Source: CAYRNY01 sp964425755 (GTDB taxonomy: Bacteria; Chloroflexota; Anaerolineae; Aggregatilineales; Aggregatilineaceae). From it: a stretch of DNA of 64,000 nucleotides. The stretch spans positions 38,936 to 102,935 of the forward strand of contig CAYRNY010000019.1 in assembly GCA_964425755.1 (NCBI GenBank), given 5' to 3'. The stretch's first letter is position 1. Each line of letters begins with the position of its first letter. Below, piece by piece: positions 16,871 through 24,686 of the stretch. The notes below the pieces were generated by a model. It ran no database searches, had not been told where the DNA came from, and saw nothing but the letters and a program-made list of their open reading frames with translations. Both the position numbers and the translations under genes were made by a program.

Positions 16871-19800
16871 ATGAGTGTAACTGCAGAACAACAACCGGCG
16901 TCCGCCATGCCGGGGCTGGCGTTGCCCTGGTGGCGTCAATTGCGTTGGGGGTTGGCGCTTTTCTTCGTGGTGTTGGTGGTGATCCCGATCGTTGTGGTCG
17001 TGACGCTGGCGTTCACCCAGGCGCGCGGGACGGCGGAGCAGCAGGCGCTTGACCAGCTCGAATCGGTCGCGGAGTTAAAGACCCAGGTGATCGATCACTG
17101 GCTTGACGATTCGGCGGCGGCGCTTAGTATTTTGCTGTCCGGCGAACCCCGGCGCAACCAGTTCAACGCTGTCGTCGAGGCCGGCGATCGTTCCAGCGGC
17201 GCGGCGCAGGACGCACTGACGTTCATTCTGCGGGATGCTGCGCAAGATTACCGCGATATTGAGGAGTTTTTCTTCTACGATGCCGCCGACGGGCGGGTGC
17301 TGCTCTCGTCGGAGCGGGACCGTGTGGGGCAACTCGTGAGCGCGGAACCGTACTTTGAGCCGAGCATGACCGGCCCGTACCTGCAAGCGCCGTACTATGA
17401 CGACAGCGGCCAGCCGGTGATCGTCGTGACACGACCGGTCGTCAACCGCGAGGCGCGGGTTATCGGCGTGCTGGCGGCGCGGCTGGACCCGGACGCCCTG
17501 GCGCGGATCATGGAAGAGCGCGCCGGGTTGGGGGACACCGGCGAGACGTACCTGGTCAGCGCGGCGAACCGTGCATTGCTGGCCGGAAGCCGTCTGGCCG
17601 CTGATGAGCAGCCGGACGCCTATCACAGCGCGGGCATCGACGCGGCGCTGGCCGGGACCGACGGTTCCGGCGCGTACGCGGACTATCGCGGCGCTGAGGT
17701 CTTCGGTGTGTACCGCTGGCTGCCCCAACTGCAAGCGGCGCTGGTGGCCGAGATCGACCAGTCCGAAGCGTTGGCCGGTTATAACGCGGCGCAGCGGCTC
17801 GTGCTGGTGTTGACGGTGGTGCTGGCGCTGGCGGCGGCGGGGGCCGGTGTGTGGGTGGCGACGCGGTTCACCAGGCCGATGAACGCGCTGGCCGCGACAG
17901 CGCTCCGGTTTGCCGGGGGCGATCTTTCCGTGCGGGCCAGCGACATGCCCCGCAATGAGATCGGCCAGCTTGCTAACGTGTTCAACAGCCTGGCCGGGCA
18001 GGTGCAGGAGCTGGTCGAAGCGCTGGAAAGCCGCGTGCAGGAGCGCACGCGCGACCTGTTCCTGACGCTTGAGGTCGGGCAGATGGCCTCGCGCATTCAC
18101 CGCCTGGATGACCTGCTGCCGCGCATCACCGACTATATCCGCGAGCAGTTCGACCTGTACTACACGCAGGTGTACCTGAACGACGACGCCGGGCGCTACG
18201 CGGTGCTGCGGTCCGGCACGGGCGCGGTCGGGCGGCAGTTGCTCGAACGCGGGCACCGGCTCGACCTGCGCGAAACGTCGATCGTGGCGCGCGCCGTGCA
18301 GTCAAAGCGCCCGGTGCTGGTGTCCGATACCGAGGTGAGCGACATCTTCAAAGCGAACCCGCTGCTGCCTGAAACGCGCTCCGAGATCGCGATCCCGTTG
18401 ATCGTGGGCGACGAGGTGATCGGCGTGCTGGACATGCAGGCGCACGAAGCCGGTACTTTCCACGCGGATAACCTGGCGGTGTTCGAGGCGATGGCGAACC
18501 AGTTGGCCGCCGCGATCAACAGCGCGCAGGCTCACGCCGAGATGGAAGCCGCGATCGGGCGTGCGACCGCTATCAACCGCCGCCTGACCGCCGAGGCATG
18601 GGAGGGCTACCTGGCGCGGATTGGGCGCGACGGGCGGATCGGCTATGCGTACGATCTGCAGCAGGTTGAGCCGCTGGACGGCGCATCCGACGGTGAGGAC
18701 TCTCCGCGTTCCGGCAATGGGCACGGGCACGAGTTGAAACGCCCCGTGAGCATCGGCGGGCAGGCGATCGGCCGGATCGCGCTGGCGGAAGACGGCGCGC
18801 GCGCGTGGTCCGACGAGGATCGCGCCCTGGTCGATGACGTGGCGCACCAATTGGCGCAGGCGCTCGAGCAGTTCCGCGCGTTTGACGACACGCAGACATC
18901 GCAGCGCTTGCTGCGCACGATCATCGACACCTCGCCGGACTGGATTTTCGCGAAGGACACCGCGTATCGCTACCTGCTGGTGAACCGGTCGTTTGCCGAG
19001 TTCTACGGCGGCCTGACCCCGGAAGAGATGCAGGGCATGGACGACTACGAACTGGGGACGCCGGTCGAGCTGATCGAGGGCGCTCCAGAGCAGGGTATCG
19101 TCGGGTTCCGCGTGGACGACCGCAAGGTGATCGAACACGGCGAAACGGTCTTTAACCCGAATGACGTGGTGCAGTTCGCCGACGGCTCGCGGCACATCTT
19201 CGAGACGACGAAGCTCCCGCTACGTAACGCGCAGGGCGAGATTATCGGCGTGCTCGGCGTCGCGCGTGACGTGACCGAAGTCCGCGAAGCCGAGGCCGAG
19301 CGCGCGCGCCTGCTGGCGGATACGGAAGACCAGGCGCGGCGTCTGGCGCTGCTCAACCGGATGGCGACCGAGATCAGCGCGGCGGAGAGTATCGACGCGG
19401 TGTACAGCATCGTGGCGCGCTACGCTGCCCGCGTGCTGCACAGCGAGCGTGCCAGCGTGGCCCTGCTGAACGACGACGGCACGCAGTTCGAGTTCTTGGG
19501 GCTGGATGGCGTGGAAGGGGCGATCCCGGCGGGGACGATCCTGCCGGTCGCGGGAACGCATATCGGCACGGTGCTGGAGGCGGGTGAACTCCAGGTTGTG
19601 CCGGACCTGCGCGAGCTGGACGCCCCGGAGGTCAGGCAGCTTGCCGAGCAGGGATTGGCCGCCAGCATGAGCGTGCCGTTGGTGGTGGGCGAGAAGGCGA
19701 TCGGGGTGCTGAGCGTCGCTACAACCGGGGCGGACGCTTACGACTCGCGCGATCAAGGCGTGTTGGTGCAGATCGGCTCGCTGCTGGCGTCGAACATCGA

Positions 19801-21589
19801 GAACTACCGCCTGCTGGCCGAAACGCAGCGCCGGGCGGTCGAAATGGAGACGGTGGCCCTGGTCGGCGCGGAAGCATCCTCGACACTGGAAGTGGAAAAC
19901 CTGCTGTGGTCGGTGGTCGAGCTGACCAAAGAGCAGTTTGGGCTGTACCACGCGCATATCTACCTGGTCGATCAGTCAGGCCAACACCTGGTCCTGCGCG
20001 CCGGTGCCGGCGAGGCGGGCCGCCGGATGGTGGACGCCGGGCACCGGATCGCGGTGGGGCATGGGGCGAGCCTGGTGGCGCGTGCGGCCCGCACCCGCGA
20101 GACGGTGATCGTGAATGACGTCACGGCCTCGCCGGACTTCTTGCCGAACCCGCTGCTGCCGCTGACCCGTTCCGAGATGGCTGTGGCGATGGTCGTCGGA
20201 GATCAACTGGTCGGCGTGTTGGACGTGCAGTCCGACCGGTTGCAGGGCTTCACCGAAATCGACCGGCAGGTGTACAGCGCGCTGGCCGCGCAGATCGCGG
20301 TCGCGGTGAACAACGCGCGCCTGTTTGCCGAAACGCAGCGCCGCGCGGTCGAGATGGAGACGGTGGCGCAGGTGAGCGCCGAGGCGTCCACCACCCTGGA
20401 CCCGGAGCAGTTGCTGTGGGACGTGTCCGAACTGGTGAAGCAGCGTTTCGAGCTGTACCACGCGCACGTGTACCTGCTGGACCCCGAGCAGAACCGGCTG
20501 CAACTTTCTGCTGGTGCCGGTGATGCGGGGCGTATGATGGTCGCGCACGGGCACGCCATCCCGGTCGATCGCGCGATGAGTGTCGTCGCGCGTGCAGCCC
20601 GGACCCGCGAAGCGGTGATTGAGAACGACGTCGCCCAGGCTGAGGAGTTCCTGGCGAACCCGCTGCTGCCGGAGACGCGGGCCGAGCTGGCGGTGCCGAT
20701 GATCGTGGGTGACACGCTGATCGGTGTGCTGGACGTGCAGGCCGACCGGCGGGGTTACTTCACCGAAACGGACCGCCAGATTTACAGCACGCTGGCCGCG
20801 CAGATCGCGGTCGCGGTGAACAACGCGCGCCTGTTCGCTGAACAGGTCGCGGTTGCCGAGCAGCTTCGCGATGTGGACCGGCTCAAGAGCGAGTTCCTCG
20901 CCAGCATGAGCCACGAACTGCGCACGCCGCTGAACTCGATCATCGGGTATGCCGAGGTGTTGCTCGACGGCATCGACGGCGAGCTGTCCGTCGACATGGA
21001 AGAGGATGTCTCGGCCATTCACGGCAGCGGCAAACACCTGCTGAACCTGATCAACGACATCCTCGACCTGGCCAAGATCGAGGCCGGGCAGATGGACCTG
21101 GTCACCGAGCCGCTGGCGCTGCGCCCGTTGGTGGAAGACATGGCGAACACCTCGCGCGTGCTGTTCAAGAACAAGCCGGTGGAACTGGTGATCGATGTGC
21201 CGGACGACCTGCCGCCGGTCACCGCCGACCCGCTGCGCGTGCGGCAGGTGATCAGCAACCTGTTGAGCAACGCCAGCAAGTTCACCGACGAGGGCAGCAT
21301 CACGATCTGGGCCGAGCCTTACGACCGGGACCCGGCGATGATCCACGTCGGCGTGACCGATACGGGCATCGGCATGAGCGCCGGGCAAGCCGCCGTGATC
21401 TTCGACCGCTTCCGCCAGGTGGACCAGTCCCACACGCGGCGCGCGGGTGGCACGGGCCTGGGCCTGTCGATCACGCGCCAGTTGATCGAGCTGCACAACG
21501 GCGACATCTGGGTCGAGAGCGAGCCGGGCGCGGGGTCAACCTTCCACTTCACGCTGCCGGTCGCAACCGGGACCGGGGCCGAGGCGTAA
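16871..21589 (+). CDS. Giant multi-GAF/PAS membrane histidine kinase
   Basis: A 1572-residue kinase. TM1 is at about 28-55, a dCache-like sensor at about 60-310, TM2 at about 312-335 and HAMP at about 335-390. Then come a coiled coil, a GAF domain (about 400-560), a degenerate GAF-like region (to about 670), PAS (about 675-800) and three more GAF domains (about 830-990, 1000-1160 and 1165-1325). The kinase core follows: SHELRTPLN with H1348, and HATPase_c with NLLSNASKF, DTGIGM and GTGLGLSIT. The last two GAF units are near-duplicates, linked by repeated ETQRRAVEMETVA coiled-coil segments. No receiver domain is attached. Likely phosphorylation targets are the two receivers fused to the enzyme at 21820 and the regulator at 24091. 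Confidence 0.92.
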   Translation: MSVTAEQQPASAMPGLALPWWRQLRWGLALFFVVLVVIPIVVVVTLAFTQARGTAEQQALDQLESVAELKTQVIDHWLDDSAAALSILLSGEPRRNQFNAVVEAGDRSSGAAQDALTFILRDAAQDYRDIEEFFFYDAADGRVLLSSERDRVGQLVSAEPYFEPSMTGPYLQAPYYDDSGQPVIVVTRPVVNREARVIGVLAARLDPDALARIMEERAGLGDTGETYLVSAANRALLAGSRLAADEQPDAYHSAGIDAALAGTDGSGAYADYRGAEVFGVYRWLPQLQAALVAEIDQSEALAGYNAAQRLVLVLTVVLALAAAGAGVWVATRFTRPMNALAATALRFAGGDLSVRASDMPRNEIGQLANVFNSLAGQVQELVEALESRVQERTRDLFLTLEVGQMASRIHRLDDLLPRITDYIREQFDLYYTQVYLNDDAGRYAVLRSGTGAVGRQLLERGHRLDLRETSIVARAVQSKRPVLVSDTEVSDIFKANPLLPETRSEIAIPLIVGDEVIGVLDMQAHEAGTFHADNLAVFEAMANQLAAAINSAQAHAEMEAAIGRATAINRRLTAEAWEGYLARIGRDGRIGYAYDLQQVEPLDGASDGEDSPRSGNGHGHELKRPVSIGGQAIGRIALAEDGARAWSDEDRALVDDVAHQLAQALEQFRAFDDTQTSQRLLRTIIDTSPDWIFAKDTAYRYLLVNRSFAEFYGGLTPEEMQGMDDYELGTPVELIEGAPEQGIVGFRVDDRKVIEHGETVFNPNDVVQFADGSRHIFETTKLPLRNAQGEIIGVLGVARDVTEVREAEAERARLLADTEDQARRLALLNRMATEISAAESIDAVYSIVARYAARVLHSERASVALLNDDGTQFEFLGLDGVEGAIPAGTILPVAGTHIGTVLEAGELQVVPDLRELDAPEVRQLAEQGLAASMSVPLVVGEKAIGVLSVATTGADAYDSRDQGVLVQIGSLLASNIENYRLLAETQRRAVEMETVALVGAEASSTLEVENLLWSVVELTKEQFGLYHAHIYLVDQSGQHLVLRAGAGEAGRRMVDAGHRIAVGHGASLVARAARTRETVIVNDVTASPDFLPNPLLPLTRSEMAVAMVVGDQLVGVLDVQSDRLQGFTEIDRQVYSALAAQIAVAVNNARLFAETQRRAVEMETVAQVSAEASTTLDPEQLLWDVSELVKQRFELYHAHVYLLDPEQNRLQLSAGAGDAGRMMVAHGHAIPVDRAMSVVARAARTREAVIENDVAQAEEFLANPLLPETRAELAVPMIVGDTLIGVLDVQADRRGYFTETDRQIYSTLAAQIAVAVNNARLFAEQVAVAEQLRDVDRLKSEFLASMSHELRTPLNSIIGYAEVLLDGIDGELSVDMEEDVSAIHGSGKHLLNLINDILDLAKIEAGQMDLVTEPLALRPLVEDMANTSRVLFKNKPVELVIDVPDDLPPVTADPLRVRQVISNLLSNASKFTDEGSITIWAEPYDRDPAMIHVGVTDTGIGMSAGQAAVIFDRFRQVDQSHTRRAGGTGLGLSITRQLIELHNGDIWVESEPGAGSTFHFTLPVATGTGAEA

Positions 21590-21689
21590 GCCGTGCCCGC
21601 CCTTTAGCGGATGGCCGGTTCACCGGGGTGGCGCTGGCCGGCGTCGCCCCGCTTTTCCGCCCGGCGACCAGTGGATCATTGAAAAAGAA

Positions 21690-21718
21690 TTGTTTGTTTG
21701 TGAAGTTATGGTGTAGAA
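21690..21718 (+). promoter_or_regulatory. Promoter for the threonine synthase-REC-REC gene
   Basis: TTGTTT (21690-21695), a 17-bp spacer and TAGAAT (21713-21718), in an AT-rich patch after the giant kinase gene. The start would be near 21726, upstream of the hairpin at 21754-21787. Confidence 0.55.
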
Positions 21719-21753
21719 TCACGTGGATATCCGGTGCGAGTATGGCGACAGTT

Positions 21754-21787
21754 AACCGGGTCACGGCAGGCCGTGATGCCGGTTTTT
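21754..21787 (+). terminator. Attenuator-like terminator hairpin in the leader of the fusion gene
   Basis: AACCGG-GTCACGG (21754-21766) pairs with CCGTGAT-GCCGGTT (21771-21784) with one bulged G and a wobble, around a 4-base loop. TTTTT runs 21783-21787, its first two T's closing the stem. It lies downstream of the promoter at 21690-21718 and 33 bp before ATG 21820. It is either an attenuator for the fusion gene or the terminator of the kinase operon placed after a new promoter. Confidence 0.6.
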
Positions 21788-21819
21788 CCGGTGTTAGACG
21801 ATAGTAAGGATACGTTTCG

Positions 21820-23958
21820 ATGCCTTCATTGATCACGAGTGTGGTGTGCATGGACTGCGGGCACACCATGCCGGCAGACCCCCTGCCGGACGCGTGCGAC
21901 GCGTGCGGTTCGGACTGGCTGGACGCACGCTACGATTACGAGCAGGCCGCTGCCGCCTGGCGCGCGGGCCTGGCGGAGCGCTTGCCGTCGCTCTGGCGTT
22001 ACCGGGAACTGCTGCCGGTCACGGACGAGGAGGCGATCCTCTCGCTGGGCGAAGGCGGGACGCCGCTGCTGCGCGCGCGCAGGCTGGGCGACGAACTCGA
22101 TCACCGGCAGCTATACATCAAAGACGAGCGCATGTCACCCACCGGCAGTTTTAAGGACCGCCAGGGCACGCTGACGATCTCCTACCTGTTACAGCGTGGC
22201 GTGAACGAGTGCGTCATGGCGTCGACGGGCAACAAGGCCGCGGCGTATGCGGCGTTTTGCGCCCGTGCCGGAATCCGGCTGTGGATCTTCCTGACCAGCA
22301 CCGTGCCCTCGGAAAAACTGCGCGAGCTGGCCCTTTACGGCGCGGAAGTCGTCAAGATCGCCGGGACGTATGACCAGGCCAAGAAGGTCGCGCTGGACTT
22401 CGCCGCGCGGCGCAATCTGTACTACGATAAAGGGTCGCAGTCGCTGCCGGGGCGCGAGGCGTTCAAGACGATCGCTTTCGAGATCGCCGAACAACTGGCG
22501 CGTTACCAGCCTGCCGAAGATGGCAAGTGGCGCGCGCCGGATTGGTACGTGCAGGCGGTCAGCGGCGGGATCGGCCCGCTGGGCGTGTGGAAGGGGTTCA
22601 AGGAACTCCAGCAGATGGGGCTGATCGACAGGCTGCCCAAGCTGGCGATTGTACAGTCGGAGGGCTGCGCGCCGATGGCGGCGGCGTGGCAGGCCGGGCG
22701 CGAAGAGGCCGCCTCGGTTGTGCCACACACGCGCATCACCGTGCTGGCGACCGGCAGCCCCGGTAAATCCTACACGCTGCTGCGCGAAGCCTGCCAGGAA
22801 ACCGGCGGCACGATGATCGCCGTGTCGGATGGCGAGGCCTTCCGCGCGATGCGCCGCATGGCGCGCGTGGAGGGCATCAGCATGGAACCGGCGGCAGCGG
22901 TCGCCTTTGCCGGGCTGGAAAAGCTGCTCGCCGACGGCGTGATCGGCAAGACGGAATCCGTCGTGGTGAACTGCTCCGGGCATACCTTCCCGGCGGAAAA
23001 GCACATTCTGGAAGACCAGTACGTGCTCGACTTGCAGGTCACTGAGGGCGAGCAACCGGGCCACACGCAGCTTGAAGAGGGCCTTGGCGCGGCGTTTGAG
23101 CGTCTCGACGAGCAGGTGACAACGGTAGTCGTGATCGACGACAACCCACAGGACAGCCGCCTGATCCGCCGCCTGCTGCAAGCGTACAAAAACTACCGCG
23201 TGTTTGAGGTCAACAACCCGCTGGACGGCCTGGACCTGGTGCGCCAGCGCAGGCCCGACCTGGTGGTGCTGGACCTGACGATGCCGGATTTGGACGGGTT
23301 CACGCTGCTGGAAGCGCTCAAGACCGACAGCGACGTATCCGACATTCCGGTCGTGGTGGTCTCGGCCAAGACGCTGACCCCCGGCGACCGGGCGCGCCTC
23401 GAAGGTTATGCCGAATCGCTGTGGCAGAAGGGCAGTTTCAACACGCGCGAGCTGGTGCAGCACGTGGTCGAGACGTTGGGCGGGGACCTGAAAGAATCGC
23501 CGGACGCGCTGGCCCAGGCGACGAACGGGCAGGTGGTGGCGGCGTCCAAAGGGACGATGAGCGACGAATCGCCGCCGGATAAGCTGCACGACATCGTCGT
23601 GATCGACGACCAGCCCCGCGACGCGCGCCTGATGCGGCGGCTGCTGGAGGCGACCGGGCGTTACACGGTGCACGAAGCGTTCGACGGCGAATCCGGCTGG
23701 AAGCTGATCCAACGCATCAAACCGGCGCTGGTGGTGCTGGACCTGATGCTGCCGGACATCAGCGGGCAGGTGGTGCTGGAGCGGCTGAAGGGCGACGATG
23801 CCACCAAAGATATCCCGGTCGTGATCTTGACCGCGAAGGACATCCGTGCCGATGAGCGCGAGCAATTGCTCGGCAAGATCATCTCGCTGTTCCAGAAGGC
23901 CAACCTGGATCGCCAGGCGCTGGTGGATCAGGTCAACGAGACGCTGGGTCAGGACTGA
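21820..23958 (+). CDS. Threonine-synthase-like PLP enzyme fused to two receiver domains
   Basis: One continuous 712-residue frame. Residues 1-35 form a zinc-ribbon-like C-x2-C...C-x2-C (CMDCG...CDACG). Residues about 50-410 are a fold-type II PLP enzyme like threonine synthase: SPTGSFKDR with Schiff-base Lys112, a STGNKAAAYAA phosphate loop, and SGGIGPLG. A linker leads to receiver 1 at about 435-555 (D440/D441, acceptor D485, Lys in VVVSAKTL). Receiver 2 is at about 590-710 (D596/D597, acceptor D641, Lys in VILTAKD). Both receivers keep the full catalytic set. Threonine synthase turns O-phosphohomoserine into threonine; related enzymes have other substrates, so specificity is not proven. The kinase upstream and the regulator downstream suggest phosphorylation-dependent control. 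Confidence 0.88.
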   Translation: MPSLITSVVCMDCGHTMPADPLPDACDACGSDWLDARYDYEQAAAAWRAGLAERLPSLWRYRELLPVTDEEAILSLGEGGTPLLRARRLGDELDHRQLYIKDERMSPTGSFKDRQGTLTISYLLQRGVNECVMASTGNKAAAYAAFCARAGIRLWIFLTSTVPSEKLRELALYGAEVVKIAGTYDQAKKVALDFAARRNLYYDKGSQSLPGREAFKTIAFEIAEQLARYQPAEDGKWRAPDWYVQAVSGGIGPLGVWKGFKELQQMGLIDRLPKLAIVQSEGCAPMAAAWQAGREEAASVVPHTRITVLATGSPGKSYTLLREACQETGGTMIAVSDGEAFRAMRRMARVEGISMEPAAAVAFAGLEKLLADGVIGKTESVVVNCSGHTFPAEKHILEDQYVLDLQVTEGEQPGHTQLEEGLGAAFERLDEQVTTVVVIDDNPQDSRLIRRLLQAYKNYRVFEVNNPLDGLDLVRQRRPDLVVLDLTMPDLDGFTLLEALKTDSDVSDIPVVVVSAKTLTPGDRARLEGYAESLWQKGSFNTRELVQHVVETLGGDLKESPDALAQATNGQVVAASKGTMSDESPPDKLHDIVVIDDQPRDARLMRRLLEATGRYTVHEAFDGESGWKLIQRIKPALVVLDLMLPDISGQVVLERLKGDDATKDIPVVILTAKDIRADEREQLLGKIISLFQKANLDRQALVDQVNETLGQD

Positions 23959-24090
23959 CCCGGTCGTGTGGGGGCGCGGTCCAGGCATATCAACTGTCCG
24001 GCGGGCGTGCTGGCGATGGGCACGCCGACCCCGGTGAAACGTACGCTACTGTAGCGCAAATGCAGCGCTTTTGCGGTTGGGAGAACGTCT

Positions 24091-24456
24091 ATGGCGCACC
24101 GTATCTTATATGTCGAGGACAATTTCCAGAATAAGCGACTGGTTCGCAAAATTTTGGCGGCGCGCGGCTATGAGGTCATCGAGGCGGAAGATGGGCTGAC
24201 CGGGGTCGAGATGGCGCGCGACGAACGGCCAGACCTGATCCTGATGGACATCAGCTTGCCGGGCATCGACGGTGTCGAGGCGACACAGCGCATCAAGGCG
24301 TACAAAGACACAGCGACGATCCCGGTCATCGCGCTGACCGCAAACGCCATGCGCGGCGACCGCGAGCGTTTCATCGCGGCAGGCTGTGATGATTACCTGC
24401 CGAAGCCGATCAGCACCGCCGAACTGCTCGACATGTTGAAAAAGCACCTGGAGTAG
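24091..24456 (+). CDS. Single-domain response regulator (CheY/DivK-like)
   Basis: A 121-residue receiver without an output domain. Acidic residues E9-D10, phospho-acceptor D53 (LILMDISLP), the conserved Thr in ALTANAM and Lys in YLPKPI are all present. The sequence is close to DivK-type receivers that act through protein contacts or as phosphate shuttles. It follows the fusion gene by about 130 bp and the giant kinase by 2.5 kb, so it is a likely relay partner. The intervening stretch holds the inverted repeat GCGTGC...GCACGC (about 24004-24023) but no clear promoter. Confidence 0.92.
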   Translation: MAHRILYVEDNFQNKRLVRKILAARGYEVIEAEDGLTGVEMARDERPDLILMDISLPGIDGVEATQRIKAYKDTATIPVIALTANAMRGDRERFIAAGCDDYLPKPISTAELLDMLKKHLE

Positions 24457-24568
24457 GGGGATACTGGACCAGGGGTGATTTCACACAAATTAACGTTTTG
24501 TCGCGGTGACGGACAAGATTTGCGCCGGGTGGCTGCACGCGCCCGGCGCAGCGCATTCCCGTAAACCG

Positions 24569-24577
24569 TGCTATCAT
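24569..24577 (+). promoter_or_regulatory. Extended -10 promoter for the PA14/SH3b gene
   Basis: TGC-TATCAT forms an extended -10, about 110 bp before ATG 24687. No strong -35 is seen. Confidence 0.4.
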
Positions 24578-24686
24578 AAGCATGAGCGATGTCCTGTCGC
24601 GCGCCGGACAGGGGAGCGGCGTACGATGGGCGCGGTTACGGGGGGCCAAAAAGTACGCGGTGCGGCAGTAAAGAGGTGGCAGACAG

